In this document: positions 1 to 8,643 of the stretch, in pieces
Numbering within the stretch: position 1 is the stretch's first letter
Layout: each line of letters begins with the position of its first letter
Assembly: GCA_902796345.1 (NCBI GenBank)
Contig: CADBOF010000041.1
Span: 1-46,014 of the forward strand
Length of the DNA: 46,014 nucleotides
Reading direction: 5' to 3'
Source of the DNA: an uncultured Pseudomonadota bacterium
GTDB lineage: Bacteria; Pseudomonadota; Alphaproteobacteria; RUG11792
Made by a program: the position numbers and the translations under genes
The notes under the pieces: generated by a model
Seen by the model: only the letters and a program-made list of their open reading frames with translations
Database searches by the model: none
What the model was told of the DNA's origin: nothing

Positions 1-50
1 ACTCTATTTCAGTACTCTATTTCAGTACTCTATTTCAGTACTCTATTTCA
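1..50. repeat. 13-bp direct tandem repeat at the window edge
   Basis: The unit ACTCTATTTCAGT is repeated head to tail at 1-13, 14-26 and 27-39, with a fourth partial copy at 40-50. The copies are identical, so the array is recent or actively maintained. It begins at the first base of the window, so its true length is unknown. There are no spacers, so it is not a CRISPR array. Confidence 0.9.
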
Positions 51-190
51 TAATAGCATGTTTGAAATCTTAATTCAATAGCATTTGTCCATTCTTGTAT
101 TCTTATATGTTACTTGACTTTCCTGTAAAACTTTTGCTATACTGATAATAGACTGATGAAGTAACAGTATTACTTTAAATTCTGGAAGAT

Positions 191-601
191 ATGCTTGTAG
201 ACTTGTCAGATTTGGATGATTTTGACAAAAACAAAAAAAATATAAAAACTCTTATACGTTTTTCAAAGATTTTGGATGAATCAAAAGAGGCAAATATTAT
301 TAAGCGAATGCAAAAATACTTTAATCGAGCATCCGAAACCGTTAAACCTACAAACCTACGGAGTGACACCCTGTTCAACTTTTTGGATAGAATCGCTTTT
401 TTGGATAGAATCGCTCATCAAAGCAAACCGTATTATGATGCGATAAAATATTCCGAAGAACTCGAAAAAACTAAAAAAGAACAAGAAGCAATTAATGATT
501 TCATGTTTGATATAAAAAAATTTATCGTCCCAATGTATGAAAAATTGAAGGAAACAAAAACTATATTTTTCGAACAACTTAACACGCACGATTATATTTA
601 A
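191..601 (+). CDS. hypothetical protein, 136 aa
   Basis: This charged, Lys/Glu/Asp-rich soluble protein resembles no family I recognise. It has no signal peptide or membrane segment. The C-terminal half (about residues 80-125) is predicted to be helical and coil-like, rich in Glu and Lys. Residues around 64-75 carry a perfect duplicated LDRIAF/LDRIAH block that comes from an 18-bp tandem duplication in frame. A weak GGAAG precedes the ATG at very short spacing, so the start is uncertain. Its stop overlaps the region where the next small ORF begins. The ORF could be real or a decaying accessory gene; the downstream inverted repeat supports transcription up to about 980. Confidence 0.4.
   Translation: MLVDLSDLDDFDKNKKNIKTLIRFSKILDESKEANIIKRMQKYFNRASETVKPTNLRSDTLFNFLDRIAFLDRIAHQSKPYYDAIKYSEELEKTKKEQEAINDFMFDIKKFIVPMYEKLKETKTIFFEQLNTHDYI
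380..415 (+). repeat. perfect 18-bp tandem duplication inside a hypothetical ORF
   Basis: The 18-bp unit TTTTTGGATAGAATCGCT occurs at 380-397 and again at 398-415 with no mismatch. It is a multiple of three, so the reading frame of the 191-601 ORF is kept. This is consistent with a recent slippage event in a sequence that is still translated, or with chance. Confidence 0.9.
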
Positions 602-602
602 T

Positions 603-881
603 GTGCCTAAAGATCGTGCATATCGTTTGTATATTTATTACCCGCAAATCGAACCTGATTCCTCTGTCGCATTCTTTCATTGTAATGATACAAGTTACAA
701 AGATATATTTATACCATCCATAGATGTACTTAGTTATAGAAAACTTTTTGATGGCTATATTAAAAAGAATTATCCAGAAAAAATATCTGTTTGTTATACC
801 CCGCCCTATCAAGATTGCGTCAAAAGACCTACGAAAAGGATAGACCTTTGCTACAAAGAAATTTCAATAGAAAACAATTAA
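603..881 (+). CDS. hypothetical protein, 92 aa
   Basis: A small ORF with a GTG start one base after the preceding stop codon, which would allow translational coupling. The protein is rich in Tyr, Cys, Pro and Ile and has no clear signal peptide or membrane segment. I recognise no family. The frame is open upstream into the previous ORF, so an older single gene broken by a frameshift is possible, but nothing decides it. A convergent inverted repeat about 40 bases downstream would serve as its terminator. Confidence 0.35.
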   Translation: MPKDRAYRLYIYYPQIEPDSSVAFFHCNDTSYKDIFIPSIDVLSYRKLFDGYIKKNYPEKISVCYTPPYQDCVKRPTKRIDLCYKEISIENN

Positions 882-922
882 TCGTTACTTTTATTCATAC
901 CATTTCTTTGCATAAATAGTCT

Positions 923-981
923 GTAATAAAACATCTGACCTAAATATATTTATATTTTACATAAAACCAGATGTTTATTAC
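923..981. terminator. inverted repeat between convergent genes, probable bidirectional terminator
   Basis: The left arm at 923-937 reads GTAATAAAACATCTG and the right arm at 968-981 reads CAGATGTTTATTAC. They pair over 14 bp with one bulged A, around a loop of about 30 bases. It lies between the plus-strand ORF ending at 881 and the minus-strand gene ending at 1042, as expected of a shared terminator. The loop is long and there is no strong T-run, so other roles are possible. Confidence 0.45.
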
Positions 982-1041
982 CTTACAGTAGAGGTTTGTT
1001 GATTAATTATCCTTAAAAAAGTAGTAAAAATTTAAGAAATT

Positions 1042-1419
1042 TTATCTTAAGGATAAATTATTACAGATATAGAACCATTGACAATTTGAACATATATTTG
1101 AAAAAGTTTTGTAATCCAAATACTTTTTAATAAATTGTTTTATATCATTCCAGCTATATACTTTGTTTAAATCCAAACGTAATACTATAAAATAATCACT
1201 ATCGCGTTGAGAGACTTTTAAACATTTTTTCAACTCTTGATTAGGGCACTTGGCGCAGATATTATCTTCATCGAAGGTTATTTTTATTAATTTTTCGTCC
1301 GCATGATTTTTTAAATAACTAATTATGCTTGCCATATTATCAGTAAATTCAGAATTATAGCCTTTACCGATAAAATTTTGCATACATATAAGATGATGCG
1401 GGCGAAGATATATAATCAT
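1042..1419 (-). CDS. DUF1284 family protein, probable Fe-S binding
   Basis: The N-terminus reads LRPHHLICMQNFIGKGY, the hallmark opening of the DUF1284 family. Two cysteine clusters follow, CAKC with a further Cys after eight residues, and CSNC followed by YIC near the C-terminus. That gives six Cys that could hold a metal or Fe-S cluster, which is the usual proposal for this family. The biochemical role is unknown. The ATG overlaps the stop codon of nrdD (ATGA), so the two are translationally coupled and probably co-expressed, which hints at a redox role linked to anaerobic nucleotide reduction. The length of 125 aa is near the family norm. Confidence 0.75.
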   Translation of the reverse strand: MIIYLRPHHLICMQNFIGKGYNSEFTDNMASIISYLKNHADEKLIKITFDEDNICAKCPNQELKKCLKVSQRDSDYFIVLRLDLNKVYSWNDIKQFIKKYLDYKTFSNICSNCQWFYICNNLSLR

Positions 1420-3464
1420 TTTTTTGACTTTAACATTTCGTTATATTTACGTTTTTTTATATCCATATCACATTTAGGGCAATATTTATGTTCACCTTCT
1501 AAATACCCGTGTTTTGGGCATATGGAAAATGTCGGAGTAACTGTTACATAAGGAATTTTATATTTTGTTAAAACGGTACGTATAAGTTTTTTACACGTAG
1601 TTGCATCTGAAATTCGTTCGCCCATATAAAGATGTAAAACAGTGCCACCTGTGTATTTGCGTTGTAACTCTTCCTGGTGATCCAACGCCTCAAATAAGTC
1701 GTCTGTATATCCGACAGGTAACTGAGATGAATTTGTGTAATATGTAGCACCTTTTGGCCCTGCCTGGATTATATCAGGATAAAGCCTTGCATCCGCTTTT
1801 GCAAATCGGTACATACACCCCTCAGCCGGAGTTGCTTCAAGGTTATACATATTACCCGTTTGAACTTGAAAATCTACAAGTCGTGCACGTATAAAGTCAA
1901 GAAATTTTAAAGCAAATGCTTTTCCCTCTTTTGTTGTTATATCTTGTTCATCACGAGAAAAATTTCGGATCATTTCGTTTATTCCATTAACACCTATTGT
2001 TGCAAAATGATTTCTAAATGTTCCTAAGTAACGGCTAGTGTACGGATATAAGCCACGATCTAGTAAATCTTTTATTACTTTTCGTTTTGTTTCAAGACTT
2101 TCCTTTGCAAGCTCCATTAAATCATTAAGATGTTTATACAACCCCTGTTCATCACCCTTATGTAAGTAACCTAATCTTGCGCAGTTTATTGTTACAACAC
2201 CTATTGAACCGGTTTGTTCCGCAGAACCAAATAGACTATTCCCACGTTTTAACAATTCTCTTAAATCAAGTTGTAACCTACAACACATTGAACGGATCAT
2301 ATTTGGACTTAGATCTGAGTTGACGAAATTTTGAAAATACGGGACACCATATTTTGCGGTCATCTCGAAGAGCAAATCAACGTTAGGACTGTCCCAATTA
2401 AAATCCTTCGTTATATTGTACGTAGGAATGGGAAAAGTAAAAACACGTCCTTTTGCATCTCCTGCACTCATTGTTTCGATAAAAGCACGATTTATCATGT
2501 CCATTTCATTTTGTAATTCACCATATGTAAAAGGTTGCTCTTCACCTGCTATTATCGGATGTATATTTTTTAAATCGTCAGGACATGTCCAATCAAAAGT
2601 TAAGTTAGTAAAAGGCGTCTGAGTTCCCCAACGACTTGGAACATTCATATTAAATATGAACGATTGCATATACTGTTTAACTGTTGCATAACTTAAGTTT
2701 TCAAGTCGTATAAACGGAGCCATATACGTATCAAATGAACTAAACGCCTGAGCTCCTGCCCATTCATTTTGAAGTGTTCCTAAAAAGTTCGTCACTTGAG
2801 AAAATGCCGTAAACAGATGTTTAGGAGGATTTGCTTCAGCTTTTCCTCCTACTCCGTTAAATCCTTCTTGTAACAATGTTCGTAATGACCAACCAGCACA
2901 GTATGCACTCAACATATCCAAATCATGTATATGAAAAAAACCATTAACATGAGCGTTAGCTATTTCCTGTGTGTACACACTATTAAGCCAATAATTTGCA
3001 ACTATCTTGCCGGAAAGGTTAAGTATAAGTCCACCAAGAGAATAGTCAAGATTGGCATTTGCTTTAACTCTCCAATCGAGTTTATCTATATATTCATCAA
3101 CGGCATTTATTGCACTTATGTTTGAATGTTTATTAGCCCTTTTTTCTGTCTGTTGTTTTCTATATACCATATAAGATTTTGCCGTTATTACATGTTCCTT
3201 TTCTAACAATGTCTGTTCGACTATATCCTGTATTTCCTCTATACGTGGTGTTGAATTTTCATATCTCTTATTCAAAATAGCGACGATATTTTCAGTTAAA
3301 AACCGTGATTCATTGAGTCCAAATTCTTCTGTCCTTAAAGCAGCTTTGTGTATCGCGTTTACTATTTTTTCTTTATCAAATTTTTCAAATACACCGTTGC
3401 GTTTTATTACATACCGAACTTTATTACTTAGGAATACGCCTGAATTTGTGTTACTACTCTGCAT
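1416..3464 (-). CDS. nrdD: anaerobic ribonucleoside-triphosphate reductase NrdD, lacking the C-terminal glycyl-radical segment
   Basis: Class III ribonucleotide reductases make deoxynucleotides from NTPs without oxygen. An ATP-cone domain (about residues 17-105, VIKRNGVFEKFD) precedes the catalytic barrel, which has the RSMCCRLQLD segment (Cys394/395) and the RNHFATIGVNGINEM segment (from about residue 484). A C-terminal zinc site follows: C649-x2-H652 and C662-x2-C665. In the family, a short segment with a VxGY-type glycine, the site of the stored radical, comes directly after the zinc site. Here only 17 residues follow Cys665, they are Lys-rich, and they contain no glycine. The start overlaps the end of lysS by 11 bases. 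No nrdG activase is seen in the window. The family call is firm; activity as encoded is doubtful. Confidence 0.93.
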   Translation of the reverse strand: MQSSNTNSGVFLSNKVRYVIKRNGVFEKFDKEKIVNAIHKAALRTEEFGLNESRFLTENIVAILNKRYENSTPRIEEIQDIVEQTLLEKEHVITAKSYMVYRKQQTEKRANKHSNISAINAVDEYIDKLDWRVKANANLDYSLGGLILNLSGKIVANYWLNSVYTQEIANAHVNGFFHIHDLDMLSAYCAGWSLRTLLQEGFNGVGGKAEANPPKHLFTAFSQVTNFLGTLQNEWAGAQAFSSFDTYMAPFIRLENLSYATVKQYMQSFIFNMNVPSRWGTQTPFTNLTFDWTCPDDLKNIHPIIAGEEQPFTYGELQNEMDMINRAFIETMSAGDAKGRVFTFPIPTYNITKDFNWDSPNVDLLFEMTAKYGVPYFQNFVNSDLSPNMIRSMCCRLQLDLRELLKRGNSLFGSAEQTGSIGVVTINCARLGYLHKGDEQGLYKHLNDLMELAKESLETKRKVIKDLLDRGLYPYTSRYLGTFRNHFATIGVNGINEMIRNFSRDEQDITTKEGKAFALKFLDFIRARLVDFQVQTGNMYNLEATPAEGCMYRFAKADARLYPDIIQAGPKGATYYTNSSQLPVGYTDDLFEALDHQEELQRKYTGGTVLHLYMGERISDATTCKKLIRTVLTKYKIPYVTVTPTFSICPKHGYLEGEHKYCPKCDMDIKKRKYNEMLKSKK

Positions 3465-5019
3465 GAGTTATCCTTTCATCAATTAAACTAATAATGTTTT
3501 TGATTCCGTAAAGCGATATGAACGATCCCATTTTGGGACCACTTTCTGATCCAAATAACACTCCGTAGAGAGTTTTGAACCATTCTTTAATGTCGGAATA
3601 ATATTGTTTTCCGACCTCAAAAACAATATTTTGTATAACATCTGCCTCTGTGTCTTCTGGCATTTTTGATAATTCGGTTTTCAGTGTGCTTAAAGCGATT
3701 GCTTGTTCTTTAGTTGGTTTTTGCGGTATTCGAGTATTTGCAACAAAATCTTTATAGTAAGCAATTGCATGATCCGCCAATTTTTTCATAAATTCTTTTG
3801 TGCTGGTAGAAGCCTCTTTCAAATATTTATTTATAAATTGCATCAAAATATTAATGTCTGATGTATTACACGCCTGAACAAGGTTGAGAAGCAACGAGAA
3901 TTTTAATACGCCGTCATACTGTGGAGGATTTCCGTCATGTATTTGAAATACAGGATTATCAACTGACGGGTTAATTTTGTATTTTTGTAGAGCGTCTATA
4001 TATTCGTCCATAGTCTCTGGTATTACATCAAAATATAAGCGTTTAGCTCGTTTCGGCGATTGGAACATATAATAAGCCAGGCTTTCTTTTGGTGCATATT
4101 TTAGCCATTCATCTATAGATAAACCATTTCCTTTTGACTTTGATATTTTTTTTGACTCTTCATCTAAAAACAATTCGTACGTAAGATTTTCGGGCGGTGT
4201 GCCACCTATAGTACGGCAGATTTTTGATGAAAGCTTGTAACTATCTATAAGATCTTTACCATTCATTTCGTAATCTACGCCAAGAGCTACCCATCTCATA
4301 CCCCAATCAGCTTTCCACTGCAATTTACAGTTACCATTTAATATTGATACTTCTTCTTTTTTATCAGTATCTGGATTTCTATAAACTACAGAATATGTAT
4401 TTAAATTTATTTCATCTATATGTACTTGTAATACTTTATTTGTTTCAGGGCTTATCGGGAGGATAGGGCTATAACTCTGTTGTCTTTCTTCGCGTAATGA
4501 CGGCAACATTATCGACATGATTTTATCAAAATTTTCTAATACCTTTTTTAGACATTCATTAAACGTGCCTGATTTATATAATTGAGTTGAACTTTTAAAT
4601 TCATATTTAAATCCAAATGAGTTAAGGAAACGTATAAGCATCGCATTATTATGTTCAGCAAAACTACTATATTGTTCGAACGGATCTGGAACTGATGTAA
4701 GAGGATAATCAATATAATTTGCTAGCATTTCTCGGTTAGGGACATTAGTTGGAACCTTTCTAAATCCATCCATATCATCAGAGAATACATATAACTTTGC
4801 TGGAATATCTGACAATCTTTTAAATGCATTCATTACCATTGTTGTCCTGAAAACTTCACCAAAGGTTCCTATATGAGGAAGACCTGAAGGACCGTATCCA
4901 GTCTCAAAAACTATTTCTTTTTTGTCCGTTTTTTTTATTCTGTTAATAATTTTTTTTGCTTCTTCAAATGCCCACGATTTGGCTTCTGTAACATCAACAG
5001 GTTTAGACTTTGAGTTCAT
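3454..5019 (-). CDS. lysS: class I lysyl-tRNA synthetase
   Basis: Charges tRNA-Lys with lysine in the cytoplasm. This is the archaeal-type class I enzyme, which many alphaproteobacteria use in place of the class II enzyme. The HIGH signature appears as HIGT at residues 49-52 inside GYGPSGLPHIGTF. The KMSKS signature appears as KISKSKGNG at 291-299. The length of 521 aa fits the family. The 3' end overlaps nrdD by 11 bases, so it heads a lysS-nrdD-DUF1284 unit. A 92-base gap separates it from pgpA upstream. Confidence 0.95.
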   Translation of the reverse strand: MNSKSKPVDVTEAKSWAFEEAKKIINRIKKTDKKEIVFETGYGPSGLPHIGTFGEVFRTTMVMNAFKRLSDIPAKLYVFSDDMDGFRKVPTNVPNREMLANYIDYPLTSVPDPFEQYSSFAEHNNAMLIRFLNSFGFKYEFKSSTQLYKSGTFNECLKKVLENFDKIMSIMLPSLREERQQSYSPILPISPETNKVLQVHIDEINLNTYSVVYRNPDTDKKEEVSILNGNCKLQWKADWGMRWVALGVDYEMNGKDLIDSYKLSSKICRTIGGTPPENLTYELFLDEESKKISKSKGNGLSIDEWLKYAPKESLAYYMFQSPKRAKRLYFDVIPETMDEYIDALQKYKINPSVDNPVFQIHDGNPPQYDGVLKFSLLLNLVQACNTSDINILMQFINKYLKEASTSTKEFMKKLADHAIAYYKDFVANTRIPQKPTKEQAIALSTLKTELSKMPEDTEADVIQNIVFEVGKQYYSDIKEWFKTLYGVLFGSESGPKMGSFISLYGIKNIISLIDERITHAE

Positions 5020-5111
5020 AATTTAATGAAATGAAATCTCAACTGACTTATGGTATCACGCACAAACTAAATCATAAAGGATTGTTTTTTGACCTGTTTT
5101 ATGCTCTAAAA

Positions 5112-5612
5112 TTAGCCAATCACTCGAATGGCTAAATACGAACAAATTACAGTTGGCACAGTAGCAACAATGTCATCGATCATTATTCCAAACCCGCATA
5201 ATTTTCGTCGGCTCTTGCAATATTTTTCAATTTTGTTAATAGGATATGGTTTCCATATATCAAACAATCTGAAAAGTGCAAAAGTTACTACGTACGTACA
5301 AGCTGTGTATGAAGTTATCAACAAAATAAAAGCATTGCATAAAAATATTGCACATGCTTCATCGATCACTATGTAATGAGGATCTAGATCTTCAAAGTTA
5401 AGATATTCTGATACGTATTTTTGACAAGTCCATATTCCAACTACGAATAAAATCAATGCAATGGTAAAAAACAAATAATAAGATTTTGGGAGAACATATA
5501 AAAATATTGTTGCAACAGCAGAACCAATCGTTCCTGGCATTCTTTTTGATATAAAACCAGAACCGAAAAAAGTAACTATTACTGAAACTGTTTTTTTTAC
5601 AAATGTTTCCAT
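5112..5612 (-). CDS. pgpA: phosphatidylglycerophosphatase A
   Basis: A membrane phosphatase that removes phosphate from phosphatidylglycerophosphate to make phosphatidylglycerol. Family features are present: the N-terminal GSGFISKRMPGTIGS block, an acidic IVIDEACAI block, and the C-terminal RLFDIWKPYP and MIDDIVAT blocks, which carry the conserved Asp and Glu residues. Several hydrophobic segments lie between them. The length of 166 aa is typical. The gene overlaps the 3' end of cysS by 16 bases, so the pair is probably co-translated. Confidence 0.93.
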   Translation of the reverse strand: METFVKKTVSVIVTFFGSGFISKRMPGTIGSAVATIFLYVLPKSYYLFFTIALILFVVGIWTCQKYVSEYLNFEDLDPHYIVIDEACAIFLCNAFILLITSYTACTYVVTFALFRLFDIWKPYPINKIEKYCKSRRKLCGFGIMIDDIVATVPTVICSYLAIRVIG

Positions 5613-6934
5613 TGTGTGCCTGTTGGAGTGTCTTCAAGTGTTATACCTTTGGCTAAAAGTTTTGTGCGTATTTCATCCGCAGTTATATAATCTTTGTTTT
5701 TCTTTGCTAACGTACGTTTAGCAATTTCTTCTTCTATAAGCTTTTTATTTACGACATTGCCTTTAAACCAGTCTTCTGGGCTTAAAGTCATCACTCCTAA
5801 CAAAGAACGAGCGGTATTTACAAATGTCGGAATTAAAAATTTCTGTCCACGATTAATATCGCTTACGATGTCTGACATGTAGGCAATTAACATTGGTGTA
5901 TTCAGGTCATTGGTCAGAGCATCTAACGCTTTTTTATCAATATCATTTCCGCAACGATAATTGTTTTTTATTGCTGTATACCATCTATTGAGTATGTTTT
6001 TCGCTTTAACTAAAAGTTCTTTTGAAAAATTAATAGGACTTCTATAATGTGTCATCAATAATGCTAGGCGTATTACCTCCCCTGGAAATTCATCTAATAA
6101 ATCATTAATTGTGAAGAAATTACCAAGAGATTTTGACATCTTAGTTCCATTTACTGTTACGTGCCCGTTATGTATCCAATACTTAGCAGGCATTTTATCG
6201 TTAACTACATATGACTGAGCAATTTCATTTTCATGATGAGGGAATATAAGATCGCAACCTCCGCCGTGAATATCGAATTGTTTGCCCAAGTATTTGTAAG
6301 ACATTGCAGAGCATTCGATATGCCATCCTGGGCGTCCTTTCCCCCACGGACTATCCCAGCCTATTGGAAAATTGTCATCAGCAGGTTTCCACAAAACAAA
6401 ATCTGCAGAATTACGTTTGTTGTCGGAAACTTCAATTCTTGCCCCGCTTATTCGTTCATTTACGTTTGATAATTGACCGTATTTTTCAAATTTTACTGTG
6501 TCAAAGTATATGTGACCATTTATTTCATATGCATATCCATTGGCAATTATTTTTTTTATAAATTCTATTATTTCAATAATATGATCAGTCGCGTGAGGTT
6601 CGACATCAACGGGGAGCACATTAAGCGCCAACGTGTCGGAGTGATACATCTCTGTTGCTTCATTTGTAATAGTTTTTATATCAACATTTTTTTCTTGTGA
6701 TGCTTTGTAAATTTTATCATCTATGTCTGTTATGTTTCGGACATACGTCACATTTTTATATTTATATTTCAATAGTCTATATAAAACATCAAAAATAACT
6801 GTCGGTCGTGCGTTTCCTATGTGAGGTCTATCGTATACAGTAGGTCCGCAAACATACATTCGTACATTATTGCTATCAATAGGAGTGAATTCTTCTAAAC
6901 GGTGCGTTAGTGAATTATATAATTTAATAATCAT
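5597..6934 (-). CDS. cysS: cysteinyl-tRNA synthetase
   Basis: Charges tRNA-Cys. The class I signatures are HIGN in YDRPHIGNARP near the N-terminus and KMSKSLGN near residue 265. The zinc ligands expected for CysRS are visible: Cys of YVCGPTVYD, Cys of GWHIECSAM, and the His/Glu pair in LIFPHHENE. The length of 445 aa is near the usual 460. Upstream, 48 bases separate it from the DsbA-like gene; downstream it overlaps pgpA. Confidence 0.96.
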   Translation of the reverse strand: MIIKLYNSLTHRLEEFTPIDSNNVRMYVCGPTVYDRPHIGNARPTVIFDVLYRLLKYKYKNVTYVRNITDIDDKIYKASQEKNVDIKTITNEATEMYHSDTLALNVLPVDVEPHATDHIIEIIEFIKKIIANGYAYEINGHIYFDTVKFEKYGQLSNVNERISGARIEVSDNKRNSADFVLWKPADDNFPIGWDSPWGKGRPGWHIECSAMSYKYLGKQFDIHGGGCDLIFPHHENEIAQSYVVNDKMPAKYWIHNGHVTVNGTKMSKSLGNFFTINDLLDEFPGEVIRLALLMTHYRSPINFSKELLVKAKNILNRWYTAIKNNYRCGNDIDKKALDALTNDLNTPMLIAYMSDIVSDINRGQKFLIPTFVNTARSLLGVMTLSPEDWFKGNVVNKKLIEEEIAKRTLAKKNKDYITADEIRTKLLAKGITLEDTPTGTQWKHL

Positions 6935-6982
6935 TATCTTTAGGTAATAGATATTTATAATACATATTTTAGCATCTTAACA

Positions 6983-7795
6983 TCATTGATTTATCGGAAC
7001 ATCTGCAATATTTTTATAACTTTTACCATTTTGAATGATCAATGGTAAATCAAGATTTTTATTAGGACAAAAAGGTTCTAAAATTTTTACTACACTTCTG
7101 TACCAATCCATAACAGCCTTTTCATAGTAAGCATCCATGTCAGGGATTGCAGCAACTATTTTTTCGTTAGAAAAACCAAATGCGGAAGCAATAGCTTGAT
7201 ACTTTATCATTTCTGGATCTGTTGTAGAGCCTTTGTACAAAGCTTGTTGTTGCTCTGTTGGTTTTATTGTTTTTATTGTTGCTAATGTTCGTCTAACGTA
7301 ATTTAGATAAATCATATAATATCCATTCATGTCTTTTGCTTCACTTTGAATTATTTTCATAACAAACAAGTCTTTTGCTGATACAGGTAGTAATCTTATA
7401 CGTATAAAACAATTTTGCGAATGTTTGTCTAAAAAATCTTGTAAGTCATTAACTAAAAATGTTCCGCAGTGCAAACATGACGGAGCAACGTATATGTCAA
7501 TTCGTTCAACGTCGTTGTTATGGACGTTATTTCCTAGAGTTAAATCTAATATTGCATGCACTACTACTTTTTTGTTGAGCTGTCGTTTTTTTTGTGTATT
7601 AATATTTGTTGCACCTTCCGCTTCATTTTCGTTGTTTTGATTCGTTTCAACTGCTTGTTCTTCTTCTGATGTTTTAGTTGAGGCTTGTGGCGATTGTTCA
7701 TTATGATCGTTACGCAAATCAGTATTTAGTACAACTACTTCTCCATAAGCTGTACCCAATGTACACGCCAGTGACAAAATGCTTAAATTTTTCAT
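6983..7795 (-). CDS. exported DsbA-like thiol-disulfide protein
   Basis: A predicted periplasmic thioredoxin-fold protein. It has a short signal peptide (MKNLSILSLACTLGTAYG) and then an acidic, Asn/Glu-rich linker to about residue 70. A thioredoxin-like domain follows, with its CxxC as CLHC in VAPSCLHCGTF. The C-terminal DLPLIIQNG would supply the cis-proline loop next to the active site. The helical insert between them matches the DsbA/DSBA-like layout. The partner and direction (oxidase or reductase) cannot be read from sequence. The window holds a second, unrelated exported CxxC protein at 33120-34562. This gene leads the minus-strand run into cysS and is divergent from holB. Confidence 0.75.
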   Translation of the reverse strand: MKNLSILSLACTLGTAYGEVVVLNTDLRNDHNEQSPQASTKTSEEEQAVETNQNNENEAEGATNINTQKKRQLNKKVVVHAILDLTLGNNVHNNDVERIDIYVAPSCLHCGTFLVNDLQDFLDKHSQNCFIRIRLLPVSAKDLFVMKIIQSEAKDMNGYYMIYLNYVRRTLATIKTIKPTEQQQALYKGSTTDPEMIKYQAIASAFGFSNEKIVAAIPDMDAYYEKAVMDWYRSVVKILEPFCPNKNLDLPLIIQNGKSYKNIADVPINQ

Positions 7796-7887
7796 AAAAA
7801 CGTTTATAATTAGTCTTTACAAGATTTTAACCCAAAAATTTTAATCGGGCGTTAAAAATATCTGTCACAAAAACTTATTATTGTATA

Positions 7888-8643
7888 ATGCAAATGAAGA
7901 TCATTGTATGCAAATCTAACACTGTGGGAACTATATTTTATAGCAATAATGCCAAGTTAAATTTAGAAAAAGCATACGAGTACGCGATACAGTACATGGA
8001 AAATAGCAGTGTTCAGCACATAATGGCAAACACTCATCCTGACTTTATGTTTATTGAAAAATTAGATGAAGAAACGCAAATATCAATTGATATTGCTCGG
8101 CGAATAAATGAATTTGCTTATAAAAAACCTGTTATAGCCACAAAAAAAGCAATAATTATCCATAATATTGAAGATTTATCACTTGCAGCATCAAATTCAC
8201 TTCTGAAGACACTAGAAGAACCGCCAACTGATGTTGAGTTTATATTAACAACAAAATGCTTATCGTCTGTGCTGCCAACAATAAAATCAAGATGTTCAAA
8301 AGTTAAAGTTTTTAAACAGTATAAAACTTATAACAATGTGAAAGAATTCGTTAAAAACAATATTGTTGATATACCTGATATTATCTGTGATATTTTTATC
8401 AAATACTTTGAAAACGATAGAACATTAAATAGTTCATTTGCAAAAGACAATACTGAACATGTTTTTGATTTTATTGATGTTGCAATGCTGTTTCTTTCAT
8501 ACAAACAAAATTTCGAGAATGCTCGTAAAATTCTATGCTTACAAGAACTAAAGAATATTGCAAGAAACACATATCCTGACAAACAAAATTTGCTATTATC
8601 AGTCATGTATATAGCGACGCATAAAATTAATTTATGTATATAA
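7888..8643 (+). CDS. holB: DNA polymerase III delta-prime-like subunit
   Basis: Clamp-loader subunit of the replicative polymerase. The strongest evidence is the block NSLLKTLEEPP followed by FILTT and then LPTIKSRC, the conserved core of the DnaX/HolB AAA+ family containing the SRC arginine-finger motif. No Walker A is present, as is normal for delta-prime. At 251 aa it is shorter than many homologues, and the C-terminal collar domain is weakly conserved. An internal ATG at 7894 is an alternative start. Its 3' end overlaps asd by 10 bases. Confidence 0.8.
   Translation: MQMKIIVCKSNTVGTIFYSNNAKLNLEKAYEYAIQYMENSSVQHIMANTHPDFMFIEKLDEETQISIDIARRINEFAYKKPVIATKKAIIIHNIEDLSLAASNSLLKTLEEPPTDVEFILTTKCLSSVLPTIKSRCSKVKVFKQYKTYNNVKEFVKNNIVDIPDIICDIFIKYFENDRTLNSSFAKDNTEHVFDFIDVAMLFLSYKQNFENARKILCLQELKNIARNTYPDKQNLLLSVMYIATHKINLCI

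Noticed and set aside
1-50. CRISPR array
   Set aside because: The 13-bp units are contiguous with no spacers, and no cas genes are present.
923-981. Miniature transposable element
   Set aside because: The inverted repeat has no flanking target duplication that I can see and lies exactly between convergent genes, so a terminator is simpler.
1416-3464. NrdD truncation caused by a simple frameshift
   Set aside because: Reading past the stop leads at once into the intact DUF1284 start in another frame; no VxGY-type sequence is found there.
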